Of a stretch of DNA of 64,000 nt, positions 17,201 through 24,335 are shown piece by piece; within the stretch, counting starts at the first letter, position 1, and the number at the start of each line of letters is the position of its first letter. Under the pieces are notes generated by a model. It was not told the origin of the DNA, did not search any database, and was given only the letters and a program-made list of their open reading frames with translations. Both the position numbers and the translations under genes were made by a program. The DNA comes from Paludibacteraceae bacterium (GTDB lineage Bacteria; Bacteroidota; Bacteroidia; Bacteroidales; Paludibacteraceae): assembly GCA_016285885.1 (NCBI GenBank), contig JAEERP010000013.1, positions 1 to 64,000 on the forward strand, in the 5' to 3' direction.

Positions 17201-17608
17201 ATCAAGCAAGAACAGCAGAAGATCATTTTACAACGGACCATGGCGAGCAAGATGAAGAACATCATGGACAACACCCAAAAGGAGGAGCCTATCCATCCGT
17301 TCCTCCAGGCCTTCGTCGATGCCGTCAGGGACAATTACCAAGACAGCGAGACATCGCCAGACTCACTCTCATCGGCCCTCTCCGTGAGCAAACCGACCAT
17401 GAACAGGAAGATCAAGGTCTTGACCGGCAAGACACCAATGGAATGGGTGATGGAATATAGGCTCAACAAGGCCCTCCAGCTATTGCAAGACCATAACGAT
17501 GAGAAGAACATATCGGAGGTGGCCTATGAGGTAGGCTTCACCGACCCGTCCTACTTCACGAAGAAATTCAGGGACCACTTCGGTCTCCTACCTTCTCAGG
17601 TAAACTAA
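14279..17608 (+). CDS. HTCS-like membrane regulator without a kinase ATPase domain
   Basis: About 1109 residues: a signal/anchor (KIALILWISIFFMDSYAS), a two-component-regulator propeller domain (repeats such as DSSGFLWLGTDFGLDRFDG, ENRIWIGS-like) to about residue 650, a Y_Y_Y domain, a membrane helix near 757-777 (WFRSLLLLMAASALFV), a coiled coil, an H-box-like LIHALTHNLHNPLFAVVGG (His ~820), a receiver-like domain (~858-965; DIIVCDMES and FMAKPF) and an AraC-type HTH (ALSVSKPTMNRKIKVLTG ... EVGFTDPSYFTKKFRDHFG). Only ~40 residues separate the H-box and receiver, so the HATPase domain of normal HTCS proteins is absent. ATG 14279 is chosen over GTG 14255, which lies in the hairpin. Confidence 0.85.
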   Translation: MRKIALILWISIFFMDSYASMGSKAHVPFNHFTSESGLSSNLIFAMDQDSSGFLWLGTDFGLDRFDGKLFKHFRKDKYPDMHREDLYYVKCMDGGVYVGSFSGTFQKYDSKTDGFTDLMPTELDYLGYSQIKGVQCASDGTRYLFTNERVFRYDAQRKCFNSKFQAFDSLRSPFISSLHIDSGNRIWIGSINQLSIYDTNGHALKIFNEEHDHCGFVSGIVPMEGNRWIVTFLSNRVWIVEYQDEAFRIREEIRLPFNSVNKITRGKNGRYWFATDGDGLWFADSITVSTTFTEVVPTNAPTDGLRKIYSIIESEDGTIWLGTQNSGLWSLNMDDHSTILYSKDYGFPHSACTSFTEDGHGNILVGSDGNGVYSVSPDFREIKQYHLPCDNVLGVNSTHEGIYVSTWGGGLYFLSPSGTSAPISYKPDFNPTKIFFHVCETTGNAIWACSANDDPYLKRGDEAWRRIALKDADSPDLESKWTTRVISASGESCWIISTNLLWLFDGATPHVVHPEIYASKSHNPFVVVDADRDEEGNLYVLSNHGILRFSADNLAMDTLSFIPKDSYRIIQRDDNGNFWIASVNGIFSFNPRNKTYSRLPGDYPDLFYYKSSYKDSNGRLYFGTAEGFYSFNPKNIAPDTFIQHLSFAELYISKEKIRGDNPLVKKGNLSDLKALELKYGMTDVDLHVDLVDHSNREKAILRYRLKGLTDTWAPVNERRVISFNFIPTGQYTLEVEAFRSDLGTPLKQISMNITVLPPWWSTWWFRSLLLLMAASALFVPLHKKITQLKKEKAQLKTEIDEQTALLDKTRSERQKLIHALTHNLHNPLFAVVGGSPSITEETSTEEIVELVIDKALLDDNLLLLIGTDPETNEGIKNMLSNYIHVKETRDWDEALESMEMLAPDIIVCDMESARKGEVTRMLSSEGLKHIPVLFVSDKNEETDRLLGLIYGAVDFMAKPFNQLELLLKLTNILKIKQEQQKIILQRTMASKMKNIMDNTQKEEPIHPFLQAFVDAVRDNYQDSETSPDSLSSALSVSKPTMNRKIKVLTGKTPMEWVMEYRLNKALQLLQDHNDEKNISEVAYEVGFTDPSYFTKKFRDHFGLLPSQVN

Positions 17609-17631
17609 ATAGAGCGGACAGATCACAGAGA

Positions 17632-18471
17632 TTAGTTCAATTGGATATGGCTCACAGAGATCTCTTCCGAAAGGAAAATGGAGGCGGATCTCTTGAACTT
17701 CTCCACCGATTCAGTCGTCAGGAATTGGCAGGAACCACCCCTCGTCAGAAGTGTTTCCATGGATTGGTGGCGACGGAGGTAATCCTCCAGGCTGGCTGCG
17801 ACAATCGCACCCTGCGAGATGATGCGGATATGCGCAGGCAGATATTTTCTAATCTTCGGCAACAACAATGGGTAATGCGTGCAACCCAAGATCACCGTGT
17901 CGATCTCCTTGTCCATAGCCAAAAGTTGATCCACATACTTCTTCACGAAATAATCCGCACCCTCCGAATCATACTCGGAGTTCTCCACCAACGGCACCCA
18001 AAGTGGGCAGGCCACGCAAGATATTTTTATGTCAGGGAAGAGCTTGTGGATCTCTATCGGGTAGGACTCCGACTGCACCGTACCGATGGTGGCGAAGAGA
18101 CCCACGTGACGGGTTCGGGTGCAATCACCGATCTGTTCGACGGTAGGCCGGATAACGCCCAAGACACGACGCTCAGGATTCCACACCGGCAAGTCCGTCA
18201 TCTGAATCGATTTCAGCGCCTTGGCCGAAGCCGTGTTACAGCCCAAGATGACAAGCGGGCAGCCCAATTCAAAAAGTTTCTCGGCGCATTGACGGGTATA
18301 TTCGTAGACAACGTCGAAAGAACGTGTACCATACGGTGTGCGCGCGTTATCACCCAAATAGAGATAATCATACATGGGCAAACGCTTACGGATCTCCGAG
18401 AGGATGGTCAAACCACCATAGCCGGAGTCAAAAACACCAATCGGACCAGATTGATTAGGGAATTGCGCCAT
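17632..18471 (-). CDS. murI: Glutamate racemase
   Basis: 279 residues. The two catalytic Cys motifs are present: VILGCNTASAKAL and VILGCTHYPLLLP, with the substrate-binding IGVFDSGYGGLTIL and YLGDNARTPYGTRS near the N-terminus. MurI interconverts L- and D-glutamate for peptidoglycan in the cytoplasm. It lies downstream of the skp-skp-bamA block on the same strand but behind a terminator-like hairpin (18494-18517), so its expression depends on read-through or a local promoter. An equally long frame on the opposite strand is a shadow. Confidence 0.95.
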   Translation of the reverse strand: MAQFPNQSGPIGVFDSGYGGLTILSEIRKRLPMYDYLYLGDNARTPYGTRSFDVVYEYTRQCAEKLFELGCPLVILGCNTASAKALKSIQMTDLPVWNPERRVLGVIRPTVEQIGDCTRTRHVGLFATIGTVQSESYPIEIHKLFPDIKISCVACPLWVPLVENSEYDSEGADYFVKKYVDQLLAMDKEIDTVILGCTHYPLLLPKIRKYLPAHIRIISQGAIVAASLEDYLRRHQSMETLLTRGGSCQFLTTESVEKFKRSASIFLSEEISVSHIQLN

Positions 18472-18493
18472 ATCATTTAGGTTTAAGACAAAA

Positions 18494-18517
18494 AAAGAGG
18501 ACAGAAACGTCCTCTTT
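18494..18517 (-). terminator. Terminator/attenuator between skp and murI
   Basis: Perfect 9-bp arms aaagaggac / gtcctcttt with a 6-nt loop; on the minus strand the hairpin is followed by a run of T. It lies 22 nt after the skp stop and 23 nt before murI. Confidence 0.75.
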
Positions 18518-18538
18518 CTAGTACCTATGGATTATAAA

Positions 18539-19045
18539 TTACTTAACACCCAACTTCTTCTTCAGCAAAGGAGTGACATCAATTGCGTCAGCAGACTTGT
18601 AAAGCAAAGTATTCAAATCGTAGATGTAGAGGAAACCATTCTCGGCGCCCACCTCCTCGATAGCCTTACGCATCTTCTCACGGATAGGAGCTTGCAACTC
18701 CTCTTGCTTCTGCTGCAACAAAGTCTGAGCCTGCTGGTAGTAAGCCTGTACCTTTTGTTGAAGCATTTGGATCTCCTCCATTCTATTCTTCTTGATGGCA
18801 TCATCCCACTTCGCTTCGCCATCTTTGTACTCGATCAACTTACGGTTGTACTCATCCTCCATCCTCTTGATTTCACCCTCGTGCTGAGCGGCGAGATCCT
18901 TCAAAGAAGTCTCGATTTGAGAGACCTCAGGCATGGAAAGGAACAACGTCTGCACGTCCAAATAACCCAATTTAATTTGAGTATTCTGGGCCATGCCAAA
19001 AGCCGGCATAGCCAAAAATAACAAAGCGATTAATTTTTTATACAT
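18539..19045 (-). CDS. OmpH/Skp-family periplasmic chaperone
   Basis: 168 residues: a signal peptide (LIALLFLAMPAFGMAQ), the Skp opening KLGYLDVQTLFLSMPE, a long helical hairpin rich in Lys/Glu/Gln (MEEIQMLQQKVQAYYQQAQT) and a C-terminal strand. Skp trimers hold unfolded outer-membrane proteins in the periplasm on the way to BamA. It is the second of two skp-like genes after bamA, about 50 bp downstream of the first, and the two copies are diverged. It is the last gene before the hairpin at 18494. Confidence 0.9.
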   Translation of the reverse strand: MYKKLIALLFLAMPAFGMAQNTQIKLGYLDVQTLFLSMPEVSQIETSLKDLAAQHEGEIKRMEDEYNRKLIEYKDGEAKWDDAIKKNRMEEIQMLQQKVQAYYQQAQTLLQQKQEELQAPIREKMRKAIEEVGAENGFLYIYDLNTLLYKSADAIDVTPLLKKKLGVK

Positions 19046-19095
19046 AATATTTACATTAAAGAATTTTCAAATCTTTTAGCGCACGAAGTTACAAA

Positions 19096-19608
19096 TTATT
19101 TTGCATATCCCAACTTCGTCAACACTTCATCACTGATATCCACCTTCACAGAGAAATAGATGAGATTAGCGCTGCTGGCCTTGTCCAACACAACCGTATA
19201 GCCCTTCGAGTCGGACACATCCTTCACGGCCACGTAAACCTCGTCCTGGATAGGCTTCATCAAGCTCTCTCTCTTCTTGAAGAACTCGCCCTGTGGACCG
19301 AAATACTTACGTTTCAGTTCGTTCGCCTCCTTCTCTTTTGCGACAATCTCGTTCTCTTTCTTCACCTTCATCTCGTCGGAGAGGAAAACAACCTCCGTTT
19401 GGTAGTTCTTGTAAAGGATCTTAGCCTCCTCGTTTTTGGCCTCGACCTCTTTCTGCCACTTCTCGGACACTTGTTTCAGCTGCTCATTCGCAGACTCATA
19501 CATAGGAATATTCTTCAAGATATACTCCATATCAAGCACAGCCACTTTCTGGGCGGAAGCGCAAAAGAACGCGCCGACCGCCAACATTGTCATAATCAGT
19601 TTTTTCAT
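19096..19608 (-). CDS. OmpH/Skp-family periplasmic chaperone
   Basis: About 170 residues: a signal peptide (LIMTMLAVGAFFCASAQ), KVAVLDMEYILKNIPMYESA, a long coiled segment (EKWQKEVEAKNEEAKILYKN) and a conserved C-terminal region GYTVVLDKASSANLIYFS. ATG 19608 gives the normal signal peptide; ATG 19617 adds three residues. It directly follows bamA (about 38 bp), and two tandem skp genes behind bamA are usual in Bacteroidales. Role: chaperoning outer-membrane proteins in the periplasm. Confidence 0.9.
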   Translation of the reverse strand: MKKLIMTMLAVGAFFCASAQKVAVLDMEYILKNIPMYESANEQLKQVSEKWQKEVEAKNEEAKILYKNYQTEVVFLSDEMKVKKENEIVAKEKEANELKRKYFGPQGEFFKKRESLMKPIQDEVYVAVKDVSDSKGYTVVLDKASSANLIYFSVKVDISDEVLTKLGYAK

Positions 19609-19646
19609 ATTCGTCATTTGTTAATAACAATAATATCTTTCTACAA

Positions 19647-22349
19647 TTAAAACTCTTGTCCGATAACAAAGGAGAAGTTGCTTCCACCGCCAAAGTCCTT
19701 CGGCATGTCAAATCCATATCCCCAATCGATTCCGATCAGACCAATCATCGGCAAGATGATTCTAGCACCGATACCTGCGGAACGTTTCACATTGAATGGA
19801 TTGAAATCAGAGAAGTCACGCCAAGCGTTACCCGCATCGGCGAAGGCCAACACAAACACGGTCGTGGCGGTTTCCAACATCAATGGATAACGCAACTCCA
19901 AGGAGAATCTCGTATAGAGATTACCTGCATCTCGCTTGGTGACAGGGTCTTTCGGCGTCAAAGCGCCATTATCGTATCCACGCAACTTGATGGCAGTCGT
20001 AGCGTAGGTATAGCTATAGCCCGTCATACCGTCACCGCCCACATAGTAACGCTCAAACGGAGAGCGTCTGTGAGAATCGTAGTATCCCAAGAAACCATAC
20101 TCCGCACGCGTCATCAAGACCAGTTTCTGGTTAGAGGACAACGGAGTGAATGTCTGCGCCTTGAACTCCAACTTGTAGTATTCGATCCAACGGAAGAGCT
20201 CCTGTTGCATCTCCATATACTCATCCTCCGAAAGGCCACGATACTCCTCATTCGGATTACCGTCCCTATAGCGATCCACCAACGAGTAGGTCCTGCTATT
20301 ATCCTTGAAGAGAGAGTATGGCGGTGTGACTTGCGCCATCAGAGACAGCTTGGATCCCCTTCTCGTATAGTATGGATTGTCCAATGAGTTACGGCTCCAC
20401 GTGGCCGACACACTCAAGTTGTTGGCAGAGCCATCCGTGATCTCCAAATAACTCCAGTTCTGCAATGTATAGTGACGATAGGAGAGTTCCCAATACATGG
20501 AGAAATAATCGTCGGGCCAATCCATACGTTTACCGATACCGGCAGAGGCACCGATTGTCATGATATACTTATCACGATCTACCGCAGCCGCATAAGCACT
20601 ATAGTTGGTGTTATCATACAACAGATTGTTGTAGTAATTGTCCGAATAATAACGGCTGTTCACACCCGATTGCTTAGACCAATAGAAGGAAGTGGAGAAA
20701 GTGGTAGGGCTCTTTCCTCCCAACCAAGGCTCCGTAAACCCTAGGCTGGCGGAGTGATAATACTTGGCATTCGTCGAATATGAGAGGGAGAGGCTCTGGC
20801 CATCACCTTCCGGCAACGGACGATATGCCTCTTTGTCAAAGACATTACGAATGGAGAAGTTGGAGAACTTCATACCGAGGGAACCCGTCACACCCGCCTG
20901 TCCCCAACCGAAGGAGAGTTCCACTTGGTCATTCTTCTTTTGCTCCAAATTATATACTATATCCACTGTGCCATTTTCAGGGTTTGGCTCAGGACGGATA
21001 TCCATTTTCTCAGGGTTGAACTGCCCAGTCGCCGCCAACTCACGGGCGGAACGTTGCAGGTTCGTTTTGCTGAAGAGTTCACCTGGCTTCGTACGCAACT
21101 CACGGCGGACCACATTCTCATAGATCGAATGGTTACCCTTTATGACCACATTGTTGATGACTGCCTGTTGACCCTCGTAGATACGCATCTCCAAATCGAT
21201 GGAGTCGCCCTCCACTTTCGTTTCCACCGGATCTACGTTAAAGAAGAGATAACCATTGTCCAAATAGAGGTTGGACATGGCATCTTCATCGGCCATAAGC
21301 CTATTGTTCAACAACTTCTGATTATAGACGTCACCCTTTTTGATGCCCAAAGCGGCAGTCAACACGTCGCTCGAATAGATGGTGTTCCCCACCCAACTGA
21401 TATTCCTGAAATAATATTTCTTGCCCTCTTCGAAGTTCATGTAGACATCCACACGGTTCTCCTTGTATTCGACCACACTATCGCTGATCAGACGGGCGTC
21501 ACGGAATCCATACTCGTTGAACTTCTCGATCGCCAAACCCTTATCGTTCGCATATTCGGCGTCGATGAACTTTTTCGATTTAAAGATGTTGATCAACTTA
21601 CGTTCCTTGGTTTTCTTCATGCCGCGCTTCACCTTCGCCTCGCTCATGTTCTGCAAGCCAGACATGTAGATGCGATGCACCTTCACCTTGTCGCCTCTGT
21701 CCACATCGATATTGACGATGACGAAACCCTTTTTGTTTTGGTCGTCCCTCACGTTAATCTCCACTTCAGCGTTACGGTAGCCATCCCCGCACAAGTGCTT
21801 CTTGATAGCATCCTTCGTACGAGCGATCAAGTTCGGCGTCACGATACCGTTCTTTTTCAAATCGATCGCCCCCTTGATGTCATCTTTCTTCTTCTCCTTT
21901 ACACCCGTGATATTAACCTCCGAAATACGTTCCCTTTGTTCCAAATCGATTCTCAACCAAATGCTGTCACCCTGTATCTTTTCGGCACTAATCTTCGCAT
22001 CGGAGAAGAGGCCCTGTTTCCAGAAACGCTTCACCGCCTTGGTGATCTGTTCGCCAGGCACCTTCACCCTATCCCCCACCTTCAGTCTAGAATAACCGAT
22101 AAGGACCGCCTTGTCATAGGATTCTGCGCCCGTCACCGAGATGCCAGCGATTGTGTATTCCCTAGCGGTTGACGAATAAGAGATAATAGGATCATTCCCG
22201 CCTGCCGCATTGTACGCAGTTGAGTCGGCAGGGAGAAGGGTATCGTTTTTCGCCGCGGCGTCAGTCGCCTTGTAATTCACCCCCAACACCGTCGCACAAG
22301 CAAAAACCGGGATCAAAGAAAATATGCAGATATATAAAAATTTCCTCAT
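19647..22349 (-). CDS. bamA: Outer-membrane assembly factor BamA
   Basis: About 900 residues. A signal peptide is followed by POTRA-type repeats (AGISVTGAESYDKAVLIGYS, ISEVNITGVKEKKKDDIK, YRNAEVEINV) to about residue 480 and then the 16-strand barrel with the Omp85 motif region (KSPTTFSTSFYW, TRFSLELRYPLM, GIDWGYGFDMP) and a terminal strand ending FVIGQEF (C-terminal Phe). BamA inserts beta-barrel proteins in the outer membrane. The start is ATG 22349; a GTG one codon earlier is less likely. It lies 9 bp after uppS and before two skp genes, a conserved cell-envelope operon. Confidence 0.95.
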   Translation of the reverse strand: MRKFLYICIFSLIPVFACATVLGVNYKATDAAAKNDTLLPADSTAYNAAGGNDPIISYSSTAREYTIAGISVTGAESYDKAVLIGYSRLKVGDRVKVPGEQITKAVKRFWKQGLFSDAKISAEKIQGDSIWLRIDLEQRERISEVNITGVKEKKKDDIKGAIDLKKNGIVTPNLIARTKDAIKKHLCGDGYRNAEVEINVRDDQNKKGFVIVNIDVDRGDKVKVHRIYMSGLQNMSEAKVKRGMKKTKERKLINIFKSKKFIDAEYANDKGLAIEKFNEYGFRDARLISDSVVEYKENRVDVYMNFEEGKKYYFRNISWVGNTIYSSDVLTAALGIKKGDVYNQKLLNNRLMADEDAMSNLYLDNGYLFFNVDPVETKVEGDSIDLEMRIYEGQQAVINNVVIKGNHSIYENVVRRELRTKPGELFSKTNLQRSARELAATGQFNPEKMDIRPEPNPENGTVDIVYNLEQKKNDQVELSFGWGQAGVTGSLGMKFSNFSIRNVFDKEAYRPLPEGDGQSLSLSYSTNAKYYHSASLGFTEPWLGGKSPTTFSTSFYWSKQSGVNSRYYSDNYYNNLLYDNTNYSAYAAAVDRDKYIMTIGASAGIGKRMDWPDDYFSMYWELSYRHYTLQNWSYLEITDGSANNLSVSATWSRNSLDNPYYTRRGSKLSLMAQVTPPYSLFKDNSRTYSLVDRYRDGNPNEEYRGLSEDEYMEMQQELFRWIEYYKLEFKAQTFTPLSSNQKLVLMTRAEYGFLGYYDSHRRSPFERYYVGGDGMTGYSYTYATTAIKLRGYDNGALTPKDPVTKRDAGNLYTRFSLELRYPLMLETATTVFVLAFADAGNAWRDFSDFNPFNVKRSAGIGARIILPMIGLIGIDWGYGFDMPKDFGGGSNFSFVIGQEF

Positions 22350-22358
22350 CACAATACG

Positions 22359-23105
22359 CTATATCAATTGTTCACTTGTTTTGCCGAAACGTCTCTCACG
22401 TTTCTGATAATCGATAATTGCCTCGAAGAACTGTTCCTTCTTGAAATCAGGCCAACTAACAGGGGTGAAATAGAGCTCGGAGTATGACAATTGCCACATC
22501 AGGAAATTGCTGATGCGTAGTTCACCACTTGTTCTGACAAGCAAATCAGGGTCAGGGACACCCGCCGTGGCAAGATGGTTGGAGAAGAGTTGCTCGTCGA
22601 TATCCGCCACGTCCAGGGCACCCTTCTTCACTTCGAGAGCGATCCGCTTAGTGGCCTCTAGGATCTCCCATCTGGAAGAATAGCTGATGGCGAGGACCAT
22701 GGTCAGGCCCGTGTTCATCTCCGTCATCTTCTCCGCCTCGCTCAGATTGGAGAGCGTCACCTTGGACAATCTGCTCTTGTCGCCGATGACCATCAAACGT
22801 ACGTTATTCTTGGATATCTTCTCAATATATTTCTTCAGTGCCTCGGAGAGGATCTCCATCAAGGCATTCACCTCCGCATCCGGGCGGTTCCAGTTCTCAG
22901 TGGAGAACGCATACAGGGTGATGTACTTTACGCCAAGGTCCGAAGCGGCCTCCATCACCTTATCCACAGAATCCACACCCTCGCGGTGCCCGAAGATACG
23001 GTCCAGCCCCTTCGATTTTGCCCAACGCCCGTTACCATCCATGATGATGGCGACATGACGTGGAATTCTATTTACATCGATTTGTTCCTTTAAATCTACT
23101 GCCAT
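22359..23105 (-). CDS. uppS: Isoprenyl (undecaprenyl) diphosphate synthase
   Basis: 248 residues with the cis-prenyltransferase signatures HVAIIMDGNGRWAKSKGL (catalytic Asp-Gly-Asn-Gly-Arg), YITLYAFSTENWNRP and DLLVRTSGELRISNFLMWQL near the C-terminus. It makes the C55 lipid carrier used for peptidoglycan and glycan export. It begins 4 bp after the stop of the porG-like gene and ends 9 bp before bamA, so it is clearly in the same operon. Confidence 0.95.
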   Translation of the reverse strand: MAVDLKEQIDVNRIPRHVAIIMDGNGRWAKSKGLDRIFGHREGVDSVDKVMEAASDLGVKYITLYAFSTENWNRPDAEVNALMEILSEALKKYIEKISKNNVRLMVIGDKSRLSKVTLSNLSEAEKMTEMNTGLTMVLAISYSSRWEILEATKRIALEVKKGALDVADIDEQLFSNHLATAGVPDPDLLVRTSGELRISNFLMWQLSYSELYFTPVSWPDFKKEQFFEAIIDYQKRERRFGKTSEQLI

Positions 23106-23109
23106 GTTA

Positions 23110-23832
23110 TTATCTTAAGACATTGCACCTTGACTTCCTTCGGATGAGGTCCATCGAAATGAAAGCCACAGCGCATGTATAATAGTCGTTATTCTTCAAC
23201 AGACTGTGTCCCATTCTATATGGGTCGTTCAGAATCTTACTGTCATTGTCCACCACATCGAAGTTGTCGACGAACAACTTGCGCATAGACCATTCGAAGC
23301 CTAGATTCCACCGTTTCCACAGCTTGAACTTATACCCAACACCAAATGTCACATTGAAGGCCAACATGTTACCCCTCCAATGCTCATAGGCCGTCAACCC
23401 CGGACCGATCAGCACGTACGGCGTGTGACGCTTGATCTCACGGTCCCAACTCTCGAAGCCATACTTCAGGAAGTTGTGCTCGACCTGAATGCCAATGTCC
23501 CAGAAACTCTGTTCGAAAGCCGCCTGCTGTCCGTTCGGCAAGACGTTGTCGAAATTCCGCGTGTCTCCCGAGGTCTTGCCGCGAATGACATCCAACTTCA
23601 GGACACCCCTGTCATTGATGAAATAGCGCAACAAGCCACCGAACGCCAAGTGGTTCTCGTAAAATATCTTCGTCGAATTCGCGTCTCCGTTATAGTACGA
23701 ACCTCCACCAAATAGGCCAAGTTCACCTACGTAACGATCCTGCGCCTGTGCCAAACATGGTGCGATACAGACCATTAGCACAACTAAAAACCGCAGTGCG
23801 CTTGCTTCGATTCTATGTTCACGATGCTTCAT
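23110..23832 (-). CDS. DUF6089 / PorG-like outer-membrane protein
   Basis: 240 residues: a signal peptide (LVVLMVCIAPCLAQAQ), then YVGELGLFGGGSYYNGDANS and barrel strands including YVLIGPGLTAYEHW and WNLGFEWSMRKLFVDNFDVV. The gene order DUF6089-uppS-bamA-skp-skp matches P. gingivalis, where the corresponding protein PorG is a component of the type IX secretion system. Four to five other proteins in this window carry T9SS-type C-terminal domains, consistent with an active T9SS. The direct PorG equivalence is from synteny and the strand pattern, not an alignment. Confidence 0.8.
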   Translation of the reverse strand: MKHREHRIEASALRFLVVLMVCIAPCLAQAQDRYVGELGLFGGGSYYNGDANSTKIFYENHLAFGGLLRYFINDRGVLKLDVIRGKTSGDTRNFDNVLPNGQQAAFEQSFWDIGIQVEHNFLKYGFESWDREIKRHTPYVLIGPGLTAYEHWRGNMLAFNVTFGVGYKFKLWKRWNLGFEWSMRKLFVDNFDVVDNDSKILNDPYRMGHSLLKNNDYYTCAVAFISMDLIRRKSRCNVLR

Positions 23833-23906
23833 CTTCTAAATCAAATTGGTTTCAGAAAAGGAACGCTAAATCATTTGCATTATTTTATTTCCTTACCAAA
23901 AACGTG

Positions 23907-23914
23907 CAAAAATA
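23907..23914 (-). promoter_or_regulatory. Candidate -7 box for the porG-uppS-bamA operon
   Basis: Minus-strand TATTTTTG, matching TAnnTTTG, about 75 bp upstream of the porG-like start. No convincing -33 element is seen. Confidence 0.35.
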
Positions 23915-24033
23915 AGGATTTTTATGATATTGGGGAAACCCACACCATCTTTTGTACTTAAAAATTTATAAAAGTTCTTTCATATACCACACTTCATCAC
24001 TCTCTTTTACAACCATTTTTCCCTACCCCCTAA

Positions 24034-24118
24034 AAACAAAGAAGGATGTCATCCCGACATCCCAACCTCGTAATTTTAACCTTAAATCTAATACCATGAA
24101 AAACACGATGCAAATGTA
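24034..24118 (-). ncRNA. Small promoter-to-terminator unit with MVLDLR mini-ORF, copy 2
   Basis: On the minus strand TACATTTG (24118-24111) precedes the same ~33-nt core as copy 1, with ATG GTA TTA GAT TTA AGG starting at 24097, and a hairpin with 7-bp arms GGATGTC/GACATCC (24062-24044) followed by a T-rich run. The frame here runs on for 24 codons to a TAG at 24025-24023. A TTG lies 20 nt before the -7 box. The core is almost identical to 9377-9409 while the segment between core and hairpin differs. Confidence 0.65.
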
Positions 24119-24335
24119 GGGATATTTTTTATGCTGTACAACATAATTCTAAAATATTTTTCGATTTTAACCTTCTTTCACACTACGACCTTTCCCCCCC
24201 GAAAAAAACCTTCCAAAAATAACGGTATATTTTATGCATAAAATACACAAAAAATATATGGATTCTGATGAAACGATTGAGTTTTTTACTATTTTTGCAG
24301 AAATAATACAATAACAACTAACCACTCGGACTCCT
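24119..24335. other. AT-rich intergenic with a promoter-like box
   Basis: Very AT-rich region upstream of the coupling ATPase; TATTTTTG at 24290-24297 is a plausible -7 box for that gene, 38 bp before its ATG. No gene seen. Confidence 0.4.

Noticed and set aside
17641-18480. 279-codon plus-strand frame opposite murI
   Set aside because: Mirror of the murI coding strand with no family motifs and low-complexity His/Arg-rich translation.
20925-22172. 415-codon plus-strand frame opposite bamA
   Set aside because: Shadow of biased bamA codons; translation rich in His/Leu/Val runs without domains; bamA is unmistakable.
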